This document shows, piece after piece, positions 11,873 through 22,280 of a DNA stretch of 64,000 bases. This stretch comes from Bromus sterilis (lineage: Eukaryota > Streptophyta > Magnoliopsida > Poales > Poaceae). The position numbers and the translations under genes are program-made. How positions within the stretch are numbered: position 1 is the first letter of the stretch; each line of letters starts with the position of its first letter. The notes under the pieces are model-generated. The model did no database searches. It was not told the DNA's origin and saw only the letters and a list, made by a program, of their open reading frames with translations. The DNA lies in NCBI GenBank assembly GCA_950022295.1, contig OX465600.1:28185282-28249281 (forward strand), written 5' to 3'.

Positions 11873-12489
11873 CTAACGACTGATGAACAACAAGTAAAAG
11901 ATAAACAGAGCAAGGAAAGAAGCATAAAATCCTCCTGCCATGATGTTTGCTTGCCTCTGCAGATCGATCATCTGCCTTAAATGCTTCTTTATCTTCTTCA
12001 ATTCCTCGTTCACTTCGGGGCTCGCGGGCAGTTCAGCACTGCGCGCATTCCGTGCCGTCGGCACGGCTCTGTGCCCGTTGTCCGAGCTGAAATTCTCCAC
12101 ACCAAGCTCCCAGGTTGCGGTCTTCCTCTCAATGCACCCCTCAATTTCAAGCCTAGCAACATACTCCTCTATCCACTCAAAATGGCCACATTTCTTCAGC
12201 ATCTGAAAACAGCAGCATTCAAACCCTAGATCCCAAATTCGAGGACAATAAACGAAATTGGAGAAATCAAACTGCTGCGAAAGCACTGGGGCGAGGATCT
12301 AACCTTGCCATCCCCTCCAACCATGGGCTTGCTCGCGCATCTCACAAAATGCCGCCCAAGATTGCCATTCTCGTCAGTCCTACTGACGAGCCGCTTAAGA
12401 GGCTCTGGGCGCGGGCAGTCGGGGCACATCTTCAGCGGAACTGCACCATACTCTGGCCATGCGGACTGCGAGGCGGAGGAGCTAACCAT
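11873..12489 (-). CDS. GRF-type zinc-finger protein with C-terminal coiled coil and membrane segment
   Basis: Two exons on the minus strand: 12489-12304 and 12202-11873. The 101-bp intron has AAG/GTTAGA donor and TTTTCAG/ATG acceptor and joins in frame to give 171 aa. The N-terminal part carries a GRF zinc finger: MCPDCPR, then TDENGNLGRHFVRC, and after the intron the conserved KKCGHFEWIEEYV. The C-terminal part has a charged coiled-coil-like stretch (EVNEELKKIKKHLRQMIDLQ) and ends with a hydrophobic segment (ASFLALFIFYLLFISR) that could anchor it in a membrane. This layout is common among grass GRF proteins, whose roles are mostly unknown; GRF fingers are generally linked to single-stranded nucleic acid binding. 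Only about 30 bp separate the ATG from a 314-bp-repeat copy, so its promoter would lie in that repeat. Confidence 0.78.
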
Positions 12490-12520
12490 CTCTCGTTGCT
12501 GGGCTCTGGTCGCCGGAGAA

Positions 12521-12785
12521 GGGGTCAATAGCTCCTATGCGACATCTTTCCATCGAATTGGAAGCAATGCGACGTCGTTCACGGAAATAGCTCAGATGCG
12601 ATACTTGTTGGTGTGGTAATAGCCCAGGGTCGACATGGCACTTAAACCCAACTGAGCATTGGGGCTCACTCATCGTTACCTGCTAAGCCATAACCCGTCG
12701 TGCCTGTTAAGAGAGGACCCACCACTTATCCACCTCAGCGCGTGGGACCCACCTCGTTTCCACCTCAGCGCGCGGGACCCACCTC
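12521..12785 (+). repeat. 314-bp repeat, copy 3 (3'-truncated)
   Basis: Begins GGGTCAATAGCTCCTATGCG as at 4265 and 4579 and in the same orientation. It ends about 50 bp early at GGGACCCACCTCA. The junction with the F-box 5' piece shares the hexamer CACCTC, consistent with joining at microhomology. Its outer end abuts the 5' end of the GRF gene. Confidence 0.8.
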
Positions 12786-13105
12786 ACCTCAAGGAGGAGC
12801 CGGTCGGTGCAGGTGGCGACGAGACCTCGCAGGTTGTCATAGTCATAGTCCGACTCGGCCTCGTCGTCGGCCAAGTCTTGCACTTGGACGTCGTCGTCTG
12901 CGGGGATGTCGAAGAGATCGAGATCATCCAGGGCCAGCAGGTCGCCATCTGCTGGGATGTCGACGAGATCGAGATCATCCAGGGCCAGCAGGTGGTCGTC
13001 GTCGTCGTCCTCGGTGGCGGCGCCATCCTCGAGCTGGAGATCGAAGAGCAGGTCGCCGACCTCCGCTATCTGAACAAGATCATCAGGTCCGCCGGCGACT
13101 TCCAT
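12786..13105 (-). pseudogene. 5' end of the broken F-box gene
   Basis: The minus-strand frame from ATG 13105 encodes MEVAGGPDDLVQIAEVG, then acidic repeats (DDDDDHLLALDDLDLVDIPADG and a second copy), then NLRGLVATC. It corresponds to the N-terminal ~165 residues of the intact protein at 24021-25769, which also has acidic DDGVLP repeats, HLRALVGAS and RDLVATSND. The frame is open upstream to 13183, but 13105 matches the paralogue better. Homology ends just before the F-box, at the codon pair for E-V. The upstream DNA (TTATACACAGCACAAGGACG near 13199) resembles the paralogue's promoter, which confirms duplication of the whole gene. Confidence 0.85.
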
Positions 13106-14604
13106 ATCGTTCGATCGAGCTTTTTCCGTGGCGCGCGGTTTTGTCTCGCCGTGCGTGTCGTGTCGGTCGATCTTCAAGAACAAGTCGATCGTCTACTTAT
13201 TATACACAGCACAAGGACGTAATTAACCAGACACACTTACGTACGACGAGTACAACTCCGGTAGAAACCGTTGGTTTTGTTCGCGTGCCGACTCTAACTC
13301 TAGTCTGGAGTTGGACCCCTCAAAAAAAAAATGTCGAGTCTGGACTACGTATGATGGAAACTCGCCATCTTGAATACTTACCAACCTCTTGAACACAAAT
13401 TCATGCGTGTAATATGACACGGATACATAGACTAATACCAACACTAAAATATCTTTATGAGTTAAATACATTGATGGTGTTTAAACTTGTCTCATATGAT
13501 TAGTTTGGTGCTAAAAGTTGTAAAATACATGAAACTGATACTACAACTTGTCTAAGCGTGTAAATACGGTGGATTCTCGGATACGAAGATATCAAATGGG
13601 ATACATCAAACTCGCATGTTCCGTGACTAGTGTGTGATATTTGAAAGGTCTTCCTAGCTATATCGCGAATCTTTTAGATTCTTTGTTTTTAGCGTAAATA
13701 AAACCTTTATTCAAACAAGTTCAAAACAGCCAGAATACAAATTGGGTCATGTGGGGGGCTAGGAGCCACACATGCCTACCAGGATCTAAGAAAGAGCTAA
13801 ATTTACCTACTTTAACCACCTCACTAGAGAAACCACCCGCTGGACACGGTGGTAGCTGGTACCGAGTATCCACGGCTGGTACGACGCCAAGATTCACATG
13901 CAAGACACCGCACGCAACATATTTGTACACGCCAGTTACTTTCTTGGCAGCGTATAACACCAACTACCCGAGTATATGCAGTTGTGTCAGACAACAAGGG
14001 GCCACTGCACCTGACCCACACGAAGACTTCTGTGCCACAAAGTGATCATTGCGCACGCGAGCGAGAAACACTGTATAACGTAACTATTTTCTTACCATCC
14101 TATATAATTAAGCACCCACACAGGAGGGACCAAACACAATATGCCTACTTTATAACAGGGGTAGGGATCAATCTACTGATGGAGTCAGCAGGCGCAGATC
14201 GCGTACCCATGGAAGCAATCGGAGCAAAACTCAATGACATCCAGCTTTAGAGATAAACACTCTAGCTGTGTACTATGTGTTAACGCTCGCGCTAATGCTG
14301 CTCCACATGAACGCATCAAGCAGATAAGAGCTTTTTAGGGTCTAACGAAGTGTCACCGCATTGACCACCTAGTTTGTTTACTGGTAAAGATAGTGATCAA
14401 TTTATGAGCACACCGTTAAGGAAGCATGCAAGCTAGTGCCAAGAGCGAATATGTAACCCTGTACCCACCGGAAATATATTTTTATTATGACATCGCATGT
14501 GCATTTGACATGCACACGTTTTCCCCGGAACTCACTGAAAATAAAGTACAACTTGTCTACCCAGTTCATCATCCTCATCCAGAGCCGGACGTAAAAACAC
14601 CAAT
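13106..14604. other. Intergenic DNA between the F-box 5' piece and the second MULE
   Basis: The first ~270 bp resemble the promoter of the F-box gene at 24021-25769. The segment 13690-13960 on the minus strand reads like a transcript 3' end (CAATTTGTATTCTGGCTG, then GAACTTGTTTGAATAAAGG), a form I associate with grass LINE 3' ends; this is uncertain. No supported gene is present. Confidence 0.4.
13482..13572 (+). repeat. Diverged relative of the MULE end found at 14605
   Basis: The order AAACTTG..., AAAGTTGTAAAATAC, then ACAACTTGTCTAAGCGTG parallels the left inverted repeat at 14605 (AAACTTGCGCG, AAAGTTGCAAAATAC, AAACTTGTGCGTACGG). It is probably a degraded end of a related element. The similarity was judged by eye. 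Confidence 0.35.
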
Positions 14605-14750
14605 GGTACACAAACTTGCGCGTTATGTTCAAATTAGTCACAAAGTTGCAAAATACAGTTTTTCAGTCCAGAAACTTGTGCGTACGGTACATTGTCAGTC
14701 AATCCATCGTATCTTGCCGTTTTCGCGGTGAGGTGGGAAGGCGGGCAACA
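14605..14750 (+). repeat. Left terminal inverted repeat of MULE 2
   Basis: Inverted partner of 19608-19752. It starts GGTACACAAACTTGCGCG and contains CTTGCCGTTTTCGCGGTGAG near its inner end. Confidence 0.88.
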
Positions 14751-15615
14751 TGGGGGAAGGGGTTTGGAGCGCTGCCCGTGAAAGCAATATTTGCAACAAT
14801 CCTTCCCTTTGGGAAATAAGGCCTGAATCCACGTCTCTTCATCATTCTTTCCTTTTGATCATACCCAGGAGACATACAGGGAACGGAGACGGCATCCATC
14901 TTGAAGCTGGAGTATGAATGAACCACGCCGACGACGACCTGGCGAGGACGCCCCCGTGTACGGTGAGATTACTGAAAACTTCATTGCCCCAGGTTCTCTT
15001 TCTTCCCCCATCCGGCGAGGACGCCCATGAGTACGATGGAAATTTAGTTAGGGTTTGTGGGTGCACGTGATCGATCATGTTTGGTTTTTTTTCTTGTGGT
15101 GTTCGTTGATTTACAATCGTTGGGCACTACCTCCCAGTACTAATTCGGTTGTACTGCTAGGGATTAGGGGGGGGGGGGGTTAATGCTGCATTTTTTGTCC
15201 TAATTCATATCATGGTAAAAACTGAATTTGTGAAGTGAACAAGGTTAGAACTGAATGTAAATTGAATTCAGTTTTGTGGACTGAATGTGCTGCAGTTTTT
15301 ACCTTGTTAAAACTGAATTTGTGAACTCAATGTGCTAAGTTTTTAACTGAACATACTAAATAAGTAAATATTAACTGAGTTTTGTTACGTGAATTCTCTG
15401 AATTTTATGCACTGTGAATTTGTTAACTCTTGACACTGTCATAAATTAATTTGCTGCAGTTTTTACCTTGATAAATTCTGAATTTTGACATAAGAGAATC
15501 TTCTATAAATTCTGCACACTAGTATAACTAAGGGTACTTAATTTCTTTAAGAGTTTCTTAGCTCGAAGCACTGCTAACTGTTGTGAATCAAAATTTCTGA
15601 ATGTAGGAGCTTTTG

Positions 15616-18600
15616 ATGGTCTATTTATTGTTGAGATTCAGCACAAGGGTTTTTTTTGGTGGAAATGGGAGCAACAAGAGGTACATGGACTATGAAGTTG
15701 ACTGGTTTGATAAGTGTGATAGTGACACATGGTCAACCCTTTGGACGGATGATTTTCTAAAGCGGTTGGGTCATGATAGAGTGACCTCCAAAAATGTTGT
15801 GTATTGGCTGCATCCTGGAAAAATGTGTGAAGATGGATTAAAGGAGTTGACCTGTGATGGAGACATGCTAGCAATGATTGCTGCATCAGCAGAGCACAAA
15901 AATCTAGTTTTGATTGTTGACCATGGTGATACAGTGCACAACCTAATGAGAGATGATGTGCTCGTAGATAGGGTACCTGAATTGCCAGTAGTTATCAGTC
16001 CTAGAAAGTCTTTCAAGAGAAAGGAGGTTGTAGGTTCTTGCCAAATAGTTGAAAGCAATACCAGAAATAAGAGAGATGGGGGTTTATCTTATATGGGTGA
16101 AGGATCTTCTTCAGGATGCCAAGTTGAATTGGAAGAGCAAGAAGAAGATGGAGACAGTGATGATTCTATAGATGAGGATTTCTATGAAAGTGATTATGAT
16201 ATAAATGAAGGTGATGATGACCTTTTTGAGAAGAATATGGACGTTGAAGTTGTCGATCACAAGGAGAAGCATATTGTAGATGACTTTGAAGAAGAACTAG
16301 CTGAAGATGCACTGGATGACTCACATTTAAACCTGTCTAAAGAAGAGAGAGAGAAAATAAAGTACAACTTCAATGTATTTAGTTCAAAGAATGACATGAA
16401 TTCACCCGAATTCAGAATTGGTATGATCTTTGGTGATGTGAAGGAATTGAGAATTTCTTTAGATTCTTATGTAGTCAGGAATAGGGTGAAAGTCAAAAAG
16501 ATTAGGAATTCATCCACCCGATTAGATGCTATTTGCATACAAGGGTGTCCATGGTACATGAATGCCTCCAAAGATGCAAGGACAGACAGTTTTTTGATAA
16601 AGAAGTTTTGTGGAATTCACACTTGCACTAAAGTTTGGAATGTCAAATCCTTGACTGCACCATTCCTCACTAATAAGTTCAGACATGAGTTCAGAGATAA
16701 TGAGCATATGCCTTTAAAGAAATTTGGTGAGAAAGTACAGACAGAGTACAATATGCTTCCAACCAGAAGTAAGCTAGGAAGGGCGAGAAGGGCAGCAGTT
16801 AAGAAGATAAGAGGTGAGGATGATGACCAGTACAAACTTCTCTGGGACTTTGGAGAAGAGCTTAGAAGATCGAACCCGGGTAGCACGTTCTATCTTTGCA
16901 CAAAGCAAGTAAAAGAGGAAAAGGATCCATTCCCAAAGGAACACTTTTCTACTCTTTATTGATCGTATGATGCTTGCAAGAGAGGCTTCCTTATGAGTTG
17001 TAGGCCAATAATTTTCATTGATGGCTGCCACATAAAGACAAGGTACAAAGGAAATTTAATAACTGCAGTTGGAATTGATCCCAATGACTGCATATTTCCA
17101 ATTGCTTTTGGCCTAGTGGAAGTTGAATCAACTAAGAGCTGGAAATGGTTTTTGACAAGTTTAAAGGATGACTTGCATATTTGCAACACATCACCATTCA
17201 CAATCATGAGCGACAAACAAAAGGTACTAACGTTTGATTTTATAATTTTCCTCTGAACATGCTCTCTGAATATTCTCTCATATAATATTATGTATTGGTA
17301 GGGTCTAATTGCGGCTGTTCATGAGGTATTTCCAGATTCTGAACATCGATTTTGTGTGAGGCATCTTTACCAAAATTTTAACAAACTTCATAAGGGTCAA
17401 ACACTCAAGAACAACCTATGGAGCATAGCTAGATCAACTACTGTTCAGGAATATACCAATAACATGGACAAGATGAGAGTTGATAGCCAGGATGCATACA
17501 ATTGGGTTGAGAGACTGCCACCGAGGACATGGGTTAAATCATTCTTCAATCCTTTCCCAAAATGTGACATTCTCTTGAACAACATGTCTGAAGTATTCAA
17601 TAGGTTAGCCTCTCTCTCCTTGCTTCGTTTACACATGTTAATATATTGGTTTGTTATACATGTTTGTAACAGTGCATTTTGTTTGACGCCATTGAAGCTA
17701 TATCTTAGAAGAAAGGGAACTACCAATTGCATCCATGATAGAGAGCATTCACAATAAGTTAACTCGTAGAATTGAGTCAAAAAATAGGGAGTCGCATGAG
17801 AAGTGGACTGGAAGATTGTGCCCTAAGGTCCAAAAAAACTAGATAAATATGTTGCATGGGCTAAGAATTGCATAGTGCTGGATGCCGGGAAAAGGGTTTT
17901 CAAGGTGAAAGGTTTGAACAACTCCTATATTGTGGATTTGAACACATTTAGTTGTGACTGCAAGAGATGGGAATTGTCAGGAGTTCCGTGCCATCATGTC
18001 ATAGCTTGTGCTAGAAGTGAGAGAATTGAGCCTGAAAACCTGGTGCATGAATGTTATGTTGTAGAGACTTACAAGAAGGCCTATGGGACTCCTTTAATGC
18101 CAATGAGGGACAAAGTGTTTTGGGAAAAAATGAACGACATTGATGTTCATCCACCACTGTACACTAAAGTGATGGGAAGGCCCAAGAAAAATAGAAAGAA
18201 AACTCCAGAGGAGAAATTAGATAAGCTTGGGGGCAAAAAACTTACGAGACATGGTGCTACAATGCATTGCTCAGTTTTTGGAGGTGCTGATCACAACAAA
18301 AAGGGCCATCACAAATATCAGAGCACTAGAGAAGCATCTATTGTAGAAGAGGAAGAGGAGGAAGCAGATGTTCCGAACATCATTCATGTAATATACTTTT
18401 TCATACTAACACTGTTGTTTTTCACTTCAGTATATTGAACACTACAATCTCTTTTCGCAGAATGTAGTGCCACATAGAGTTAATCCATGGAGGGATCCAA
18501 CACAAACAAGAGGCAGCATGATCTATGCTATGCAGGAACAGGTAATGAATTTTGTCTAATTTTGAATGGGCTAAGAAGACAAGATATTGAGCATATGCTC

Positions 18601-19095
18601 TCTGAATTTAACTATGTGTGTCATTTCATTGTTTAGGAGAGAAATCATTATGTTCCACCCAGGAAAAATGTCCCTCTCCCTGAATCTACATTTATTGCTG
18701 GAGCCAGAGACTCAATCCCTCAGGGAAGGGTCACAACAGCAATGTCAAGAGGAAGGGCGAGAAGAAATAGAGCAGCAACATCTAGTCAGGTTGAAGGATA
18801 TGCACCAGGAAGAAGTAGTCAAGCAATAGGAAGAACTGCAAATAGAGCTAGAGGACGAGGTGCTGCTACTAACACATTTAGAGGCAGAGGAGTTGCTACA
18901 AATAGAGCAAGAGGAGGTGTTGCCACTGTGACGGGAGAAGGAAGAGGAGCAGGCCAAGGCTTCCACAATATGATTTTTCAAGATGATGGAGCTCAAACCA
19001 GAGAAGCGGCACATTTCATTCCAGCTGAGGAAGTGTCTATTACACAGAATGCACCACCGTTCAATGATTTTCTTGATGATTTTCTATTTTCATGA
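15616..19095 (+). pseudogene. MuDR-type transposase, multi-exon, inactivated
   Basis: Inferred exons: 15616-17223, 17302-17603, 17698-18387, 18461-18541 and 18637-19095, with GT/AG borders. It has a PB1-like N-terminus (YMDYEVDWFDKCDSDTW), a long acidic linker, a MuDR zinc region and the DDE domain. The DDE residues are D in FIDGCH, D in IMSDKQK and E in MSEVF just before an exon border. A SWIM finger (FSCDCKRWELSGVPCHH) and an R/G-rich tail (GRGAATNTFRGRG) follow. Two lesions are visible. An in-frame TGA at 16960-16962 sits where relatives have tryptophan. A one-base loss in an A-run at 17832-17838 shifts the frame before LDKYVAWAKN. Everything else is well kept, so inactivation is recent, or the A-run is an assembly error. 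It is distinct from the MULE transposase at 5378. Confidence 0.85.
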
Positions 19096-19607
19096 ATGAA
19101 GTAGATTAAAAATTTCAATGGTTTTGTTAATCAGAATGAACAAGTGGTGTTGAGACGGGTCATGTGGAACTAGATGGTCCTTTATTTGCTCTGTAGTGAA
19201 CTACTTGAATTTTTCTGTTCTTTCTTTGTTATGTCCTGCACTGAACATTTGTGTGCTTCAAAATCAATATTTTGTTCCCTCTTTCCGTGTATTTTTTTCA
19301 TACGAAAAATATATTGTGTGCCTGTTGCGGCGCCTAATGCCGCTCGTCGCTGCCAACGACCAACCTGTGATGAACTAGATGTGAGAAAGGAACTATCTCT
19401 GTGATGTGGGCATTAAATATTTTTTTATGTGCTCAAAGATGTGCTTTTTCAGTGTTAAACACGTTACTGGGAAATATGTTCTAGCCATGTAAAATATGCT
19501 CCAGCCTAACATGTGTTATTTTCTGAATTTTGCTTCTGTTCAATACAATTCCCTTCTTTCTTCACTTCTTCTCTTCATTAACAGCTACGAGCATGTGAAG
19601 ATACTTC

Positions 19608-19752
19608 CACGTTGCCGTCCCACATCATCGCGAAAACGGCAAGATACGAACAGCTTGACGAACAATGAACCGTACGCACAAGTTTCTGGACTGAAAAACT
19701 GTATTTTGCAACTTTGTGACTAATTTGAACATAGCGCGCAAGTTTGTGTATC
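19608..19752 (-). repeat. Right terminal inverted repeat of MULE 2
   Basis: Inverted partner of 14605-14750. It ends CGCGCAAGTTTGTGTATC. The last four bases (TATC) also begin the adjacent 145-bp tandem duplication. Confidence 0.88.
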
Positions 19753-20038
19753 ACTGGAGGAAATGCGTTGCGGAGTAGAGTAAACTCTTGCTAGAACATC
19801 TGGGTGGAGCACCATCAAGTTGATCAGACATCAGGACCTGCAACTAATCTTCGCGGTAAGTTATCCACAACTCAATCAATTTCATCCCCAAACTATCACT
19901 GGAGGAAATGCGTTGCGGAGTAGAGTAAACTCTTGCTAGAACATCTGGGTGGAGCACCATCAAGTTGATCAGACATCAGGACCTGCAACTAATCTTCGCA
20001 GTAAGTTATCCACAACTCAATCAATTTCATCCCCAAAC
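19749..20038. repeat. 145-bp tandem duplication at the MULE 2 right border
   Basis: Two head-to-tail copies (19749-19893 and 19894-20038) start TATCACTGGAGGAAATGCG and end CATCCCCAAAC. I see a single difference (CTTCGCGGTAAG versus CTTCGCAGTAAG). Near-identity implies a recent event. Confidence 0.9.
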
Positions 20039-20410
20039 TAGCTAGCTAATGCCTTTTCTGCAGCAGTAACAACTGATCCGTACCAATGCTGGGCATTGCG
20101 TCCTGGCGGGTCGCTAATGGTCGCACCGATCATCAATTGATGGCCCCTTAGGTACACATTTTTCGTCGCCACGACCCCACACGCCGCATAGGCAAGGTAA
20201 AAAAATGGTTGAGCGCGGTCAAACACACCCTAATAATATATGCATGGCCCACGTTGGAGGGTCCTAGCTCTGGTGTGCGTCAGCCCACACGCTTTTGTGT
20301 CAGTGTATTTGGTCCGTATCCGCACCGACCAGCCATTTTCCACACAATACCAACGCGGATCCCCATGAAGTTTGTGCCGGTCAGATAGAGCGTAGCAGAT
20401 ACCGGCATGG
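20039..20410. other. Intergenic spacer
   Basis: A minus-strand frame of 62 codons ending at 20038 has no recognisable relative. Nothing else is supported here. Confidence 0.4.
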
Positions 20411-20806
20411 TCAGGATGTCCACTCTCCCTCACTATCCCTAGTTCTTTTTTCAAAAGTAAAGATACAAGATTGAAAAAGCCGCACATTGGCCTTGATCTC
20501 TTTTACTACCATTGCATGTAGTCCCTCTGTCCCCTGCCTGATGTCCTCCACCAAACTTCGGTCATCACATGTGATAATGATATTTTGCAGCGAGAGATCT
20601 TGGGCTAAAGCTTGCGCCTCCCTGCATGCTATTGCTGCCAAGCAATGGTCATCGCCAACACATTGCATCACGAGAGATGAGGATCCCATGTAATGCCCCC
20701 TATTGTCTCGAACAAGTGCAGCCGCCGCCGCCCTTTGTCCAGACCTTGCCCGAACACCACCAGATCGAATTACCACTTCTCCTTGTATCGGTTGCATCAT
20801 TACCAC
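20411..20806 (-). pseudogene. RNase H-like domain fragment (LINE-derived or plant RNase H family)
   Basis: A 131-codon minus-strand frame contains the pattern of plant RNase H (RVT_3) domains: AAALVRDNRGHYMGSSS, then CREAQALAQDLSLQNIIITCDD, then IKANVRLFQSCIFTFEKR. The first catalytic aspartate region is altered (SGGVRAR where relatives have a D-containing strand) and the end after FEKR is unrelated, so the domain is incomplete. It is probably a relic of a LINE or of an RNase H-type gene copy. Confidence 0.6.
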
Positions 20807-21880
20807 ATGTGGCCTAGAGAGGGGTATATGACGATAAACCTCTTAAGAAGTTGGAGGGCCTAGTATATGGCGATTTCTCTTTTGCTAGGCCCAGCACTAA
20901 AAAACCTACTTTTTTACAATTACGAGGTTTATTCGAAGAGGAAATTGCATCCTGTAACCACACCATTTCTCTCTTTTTTTCTACCCCAGGCTTTGCAACA
21001 TTTCGAAATCGGGATCTATATTCAGGCATATGAAGTGCTGATGTGGCATGCCAGTGTGGCAATGGCCCACATGTCAGTCTTCTAGTTTTGCAAATAAGCC
21101 CCCAAATATTATTTCAACTAGATGATACCCCGCGCGTTGCTGCGTGGGTTGTTAAGAAAAAATTGTTGTTTTAATACTTGTGGAAATTTATGAAATATAG
21201 TACAATTTGATTATATTATTTTTTAAAGAGAAATATTGTTTAAAGTAAAAAATCTAAGAAAATTTAATGAAAAAGAATATCCAAAATTGAGTTTGTTTTT
21301 TGTTTTATTCCATTAAGTTACTTAACGATATATCAGTAAGATGATATGAGAAAAAATATATTGAGTAGAGACAGTGAAAAGCTGTTTACCCTTGGCTAAA
21401 CTTAAAACAATGATAACAATTATGTATGTGCTGTAAATAATATACATATAAAAAGGAAATTATAATTTATTAATGCATTCATTTAAAATCCATATAATTA
21501 CATTTTTTAATTATAATTATATGATATGAAAATATGTAAGAGGATGTTGTCATACAAAAATCAGTTGGTATAAAGTCTCAATTGTAGTTTAAATATAGAT
21601 GACATGTCGGTCGATGGGTCCTGCATGTTAGCACGAGTTTAGTTATATACATTTTTATTAATTAATTTATATTTGTATTGAATAATTTAGTCATATGTAT
21701 CTGGCATTCAATAATTTAATTATATGAAATTAATTATATGTATTTATATATTAAAAAAATTTATTTACTGTTGATTACATATATTATATATAACGCTCGA
21801 TTATAATTTATAGAATTATTACAAAAAAACTACCAGTGTAAACAGGCCGTGCCTTAAAAAAGGAGGCACGAGTCGTGCCT
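20807..21880. other. Gene-free AT-rich stretch
   Basis: The near-palindromic phrase CCCCGCGCGTTGCTGCGTGG at about 21129-21148 resembles a repeat motif common in grass genomes (CCCGTGCGTTGCAACGGG). From there to 21830 the sequence is very AT-rich with no ORF of note. Confidence 0.4.
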
Positions 21881-22026
21881 CGTGCCTCCGCGAGAGGCAC
21901 TATCGTGCCTCCTGGAAAGCACTGTCGTGCCTCCGCGAGAGGCACTATCGTGCCTCCTGGAAAGCACTGTCGTGCCTCCGCGAGAGGCACTATCGTGCCT
22001 CCGTGAAAAGGCACTATCGTGCCTCT
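21881..22026. repeat. 45-bp minisatellite with an internal palindrome
   Basis: About 3.2 copies of a 45-bp unit start at 21881, 21926 and 21971. Each contains GTGCCTCCGCGAGAGGCAC, which can fold back on itself (GTGCCTC/GAGGCAC). The flanks carry further GCCTC/GAGGC repeats from 21860. Confidence 0.9.
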
Positions 22027-22149
22027 AAAATCAGGAATAACGAAAAAACACCAGAGCGTGCCACTTGACGCACGCGGAGGAAACGCGCTGTTCGTTGCTA
22101 CGAGTACTCTAGAATTAATGATTCCGTTAATTCTATCTTTATCAAGAAG

Positions 22150-22280
22150 AGGAGTATTCATGTATGTGCAAAAACCACCACCGTTTGTGCCTCGCTCTAT
22201 GCCGATGACGCTGCCATCTTTGTCAAGCCCATCAAGAAGGACATCCAATTCCTTGCTTCCACCCTTGCCTCCTTTGGTAC
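22150..22280 (+). pseudogene. LINE reverse-transcriptase fragment with YADD box
   Basis: The plus-strand frame through 22195 reads SLYADDAAIFVKP and continues to LASTLASFG near 22278. YADD followed by AAIFV is the catalytic block of grass non-LTR reverse transcriptases. It is a short fragment; sequence on both sides is unrelated. Confidence 0.65.

Larger units (their letters stand above)
4265..12785. mobile_element. Composite Mutator-associated block splitting an F-box gene
   Basis: This block separates the two pieces of the F-box gene. It contains two tandem copies of a 314-bp repeat (4265-4892), a MULE transposase gene, AT-rich tandem repeats (8331-9780), a 139-aa gene, a GRF zinc-finger gene (minus strand) and a third, truncated repeat copy (12521-12785). 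All three repeat copies point the same way, so they are not ordinary terminal inverted repeats of one element. No 9-bp target-site duplication was found. The block may be one large gene-bearing MULE with rearranged ends or several adjacent insertions. A short match to the repeat's internal AATAGCTCAGATGCGAC motif, inverted at 10126-10146, hints that the transposase-bearing MULE could end there. Confidence 0.5.
14605..19752 (+). mobile_element. Second Mutator-like element with long terminal inverted repeats
   Basis: Long inverted repeats bound a decayed MuDR-type transposase gene. Left repeat 14605-14750 and right repeat 19608-19752 match almost perfectly over the outer ~95 bp (ACACAAACTTGCGCG..., CAAATTAGTCACAAAGTTGC) and more loosely over the rest. 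I could not find a clean 9-bp target-site duplication: left flank AACACCAAT, right flank ACTGGAGGA. The DNA between the left repeat and the transposase (14750-15600) is AT-rich, with repeated GTGAACTGAATGTGCT-like phrases. Confidence 0.85.

Noticed and set aside
4265..12785. Block as an LTR retrotransposon because its repeats are direct
   Set aside because: The repeats lack TG...CA ends, there is no primer site or RT, and the encoded enzyme is a MULE transposase.
12700..13392. 230-codon plus-strand ORF
   Set aside because: Spans the junction of a repeat and the antisense of the F-box 5' piece; arginine-rich shadow.
21881..22026. Possible CRISPR-like array
   Set aside because: Units are contiguous without unique spacers, in a plant nuclear genome; it is an ordinary minisatellite.
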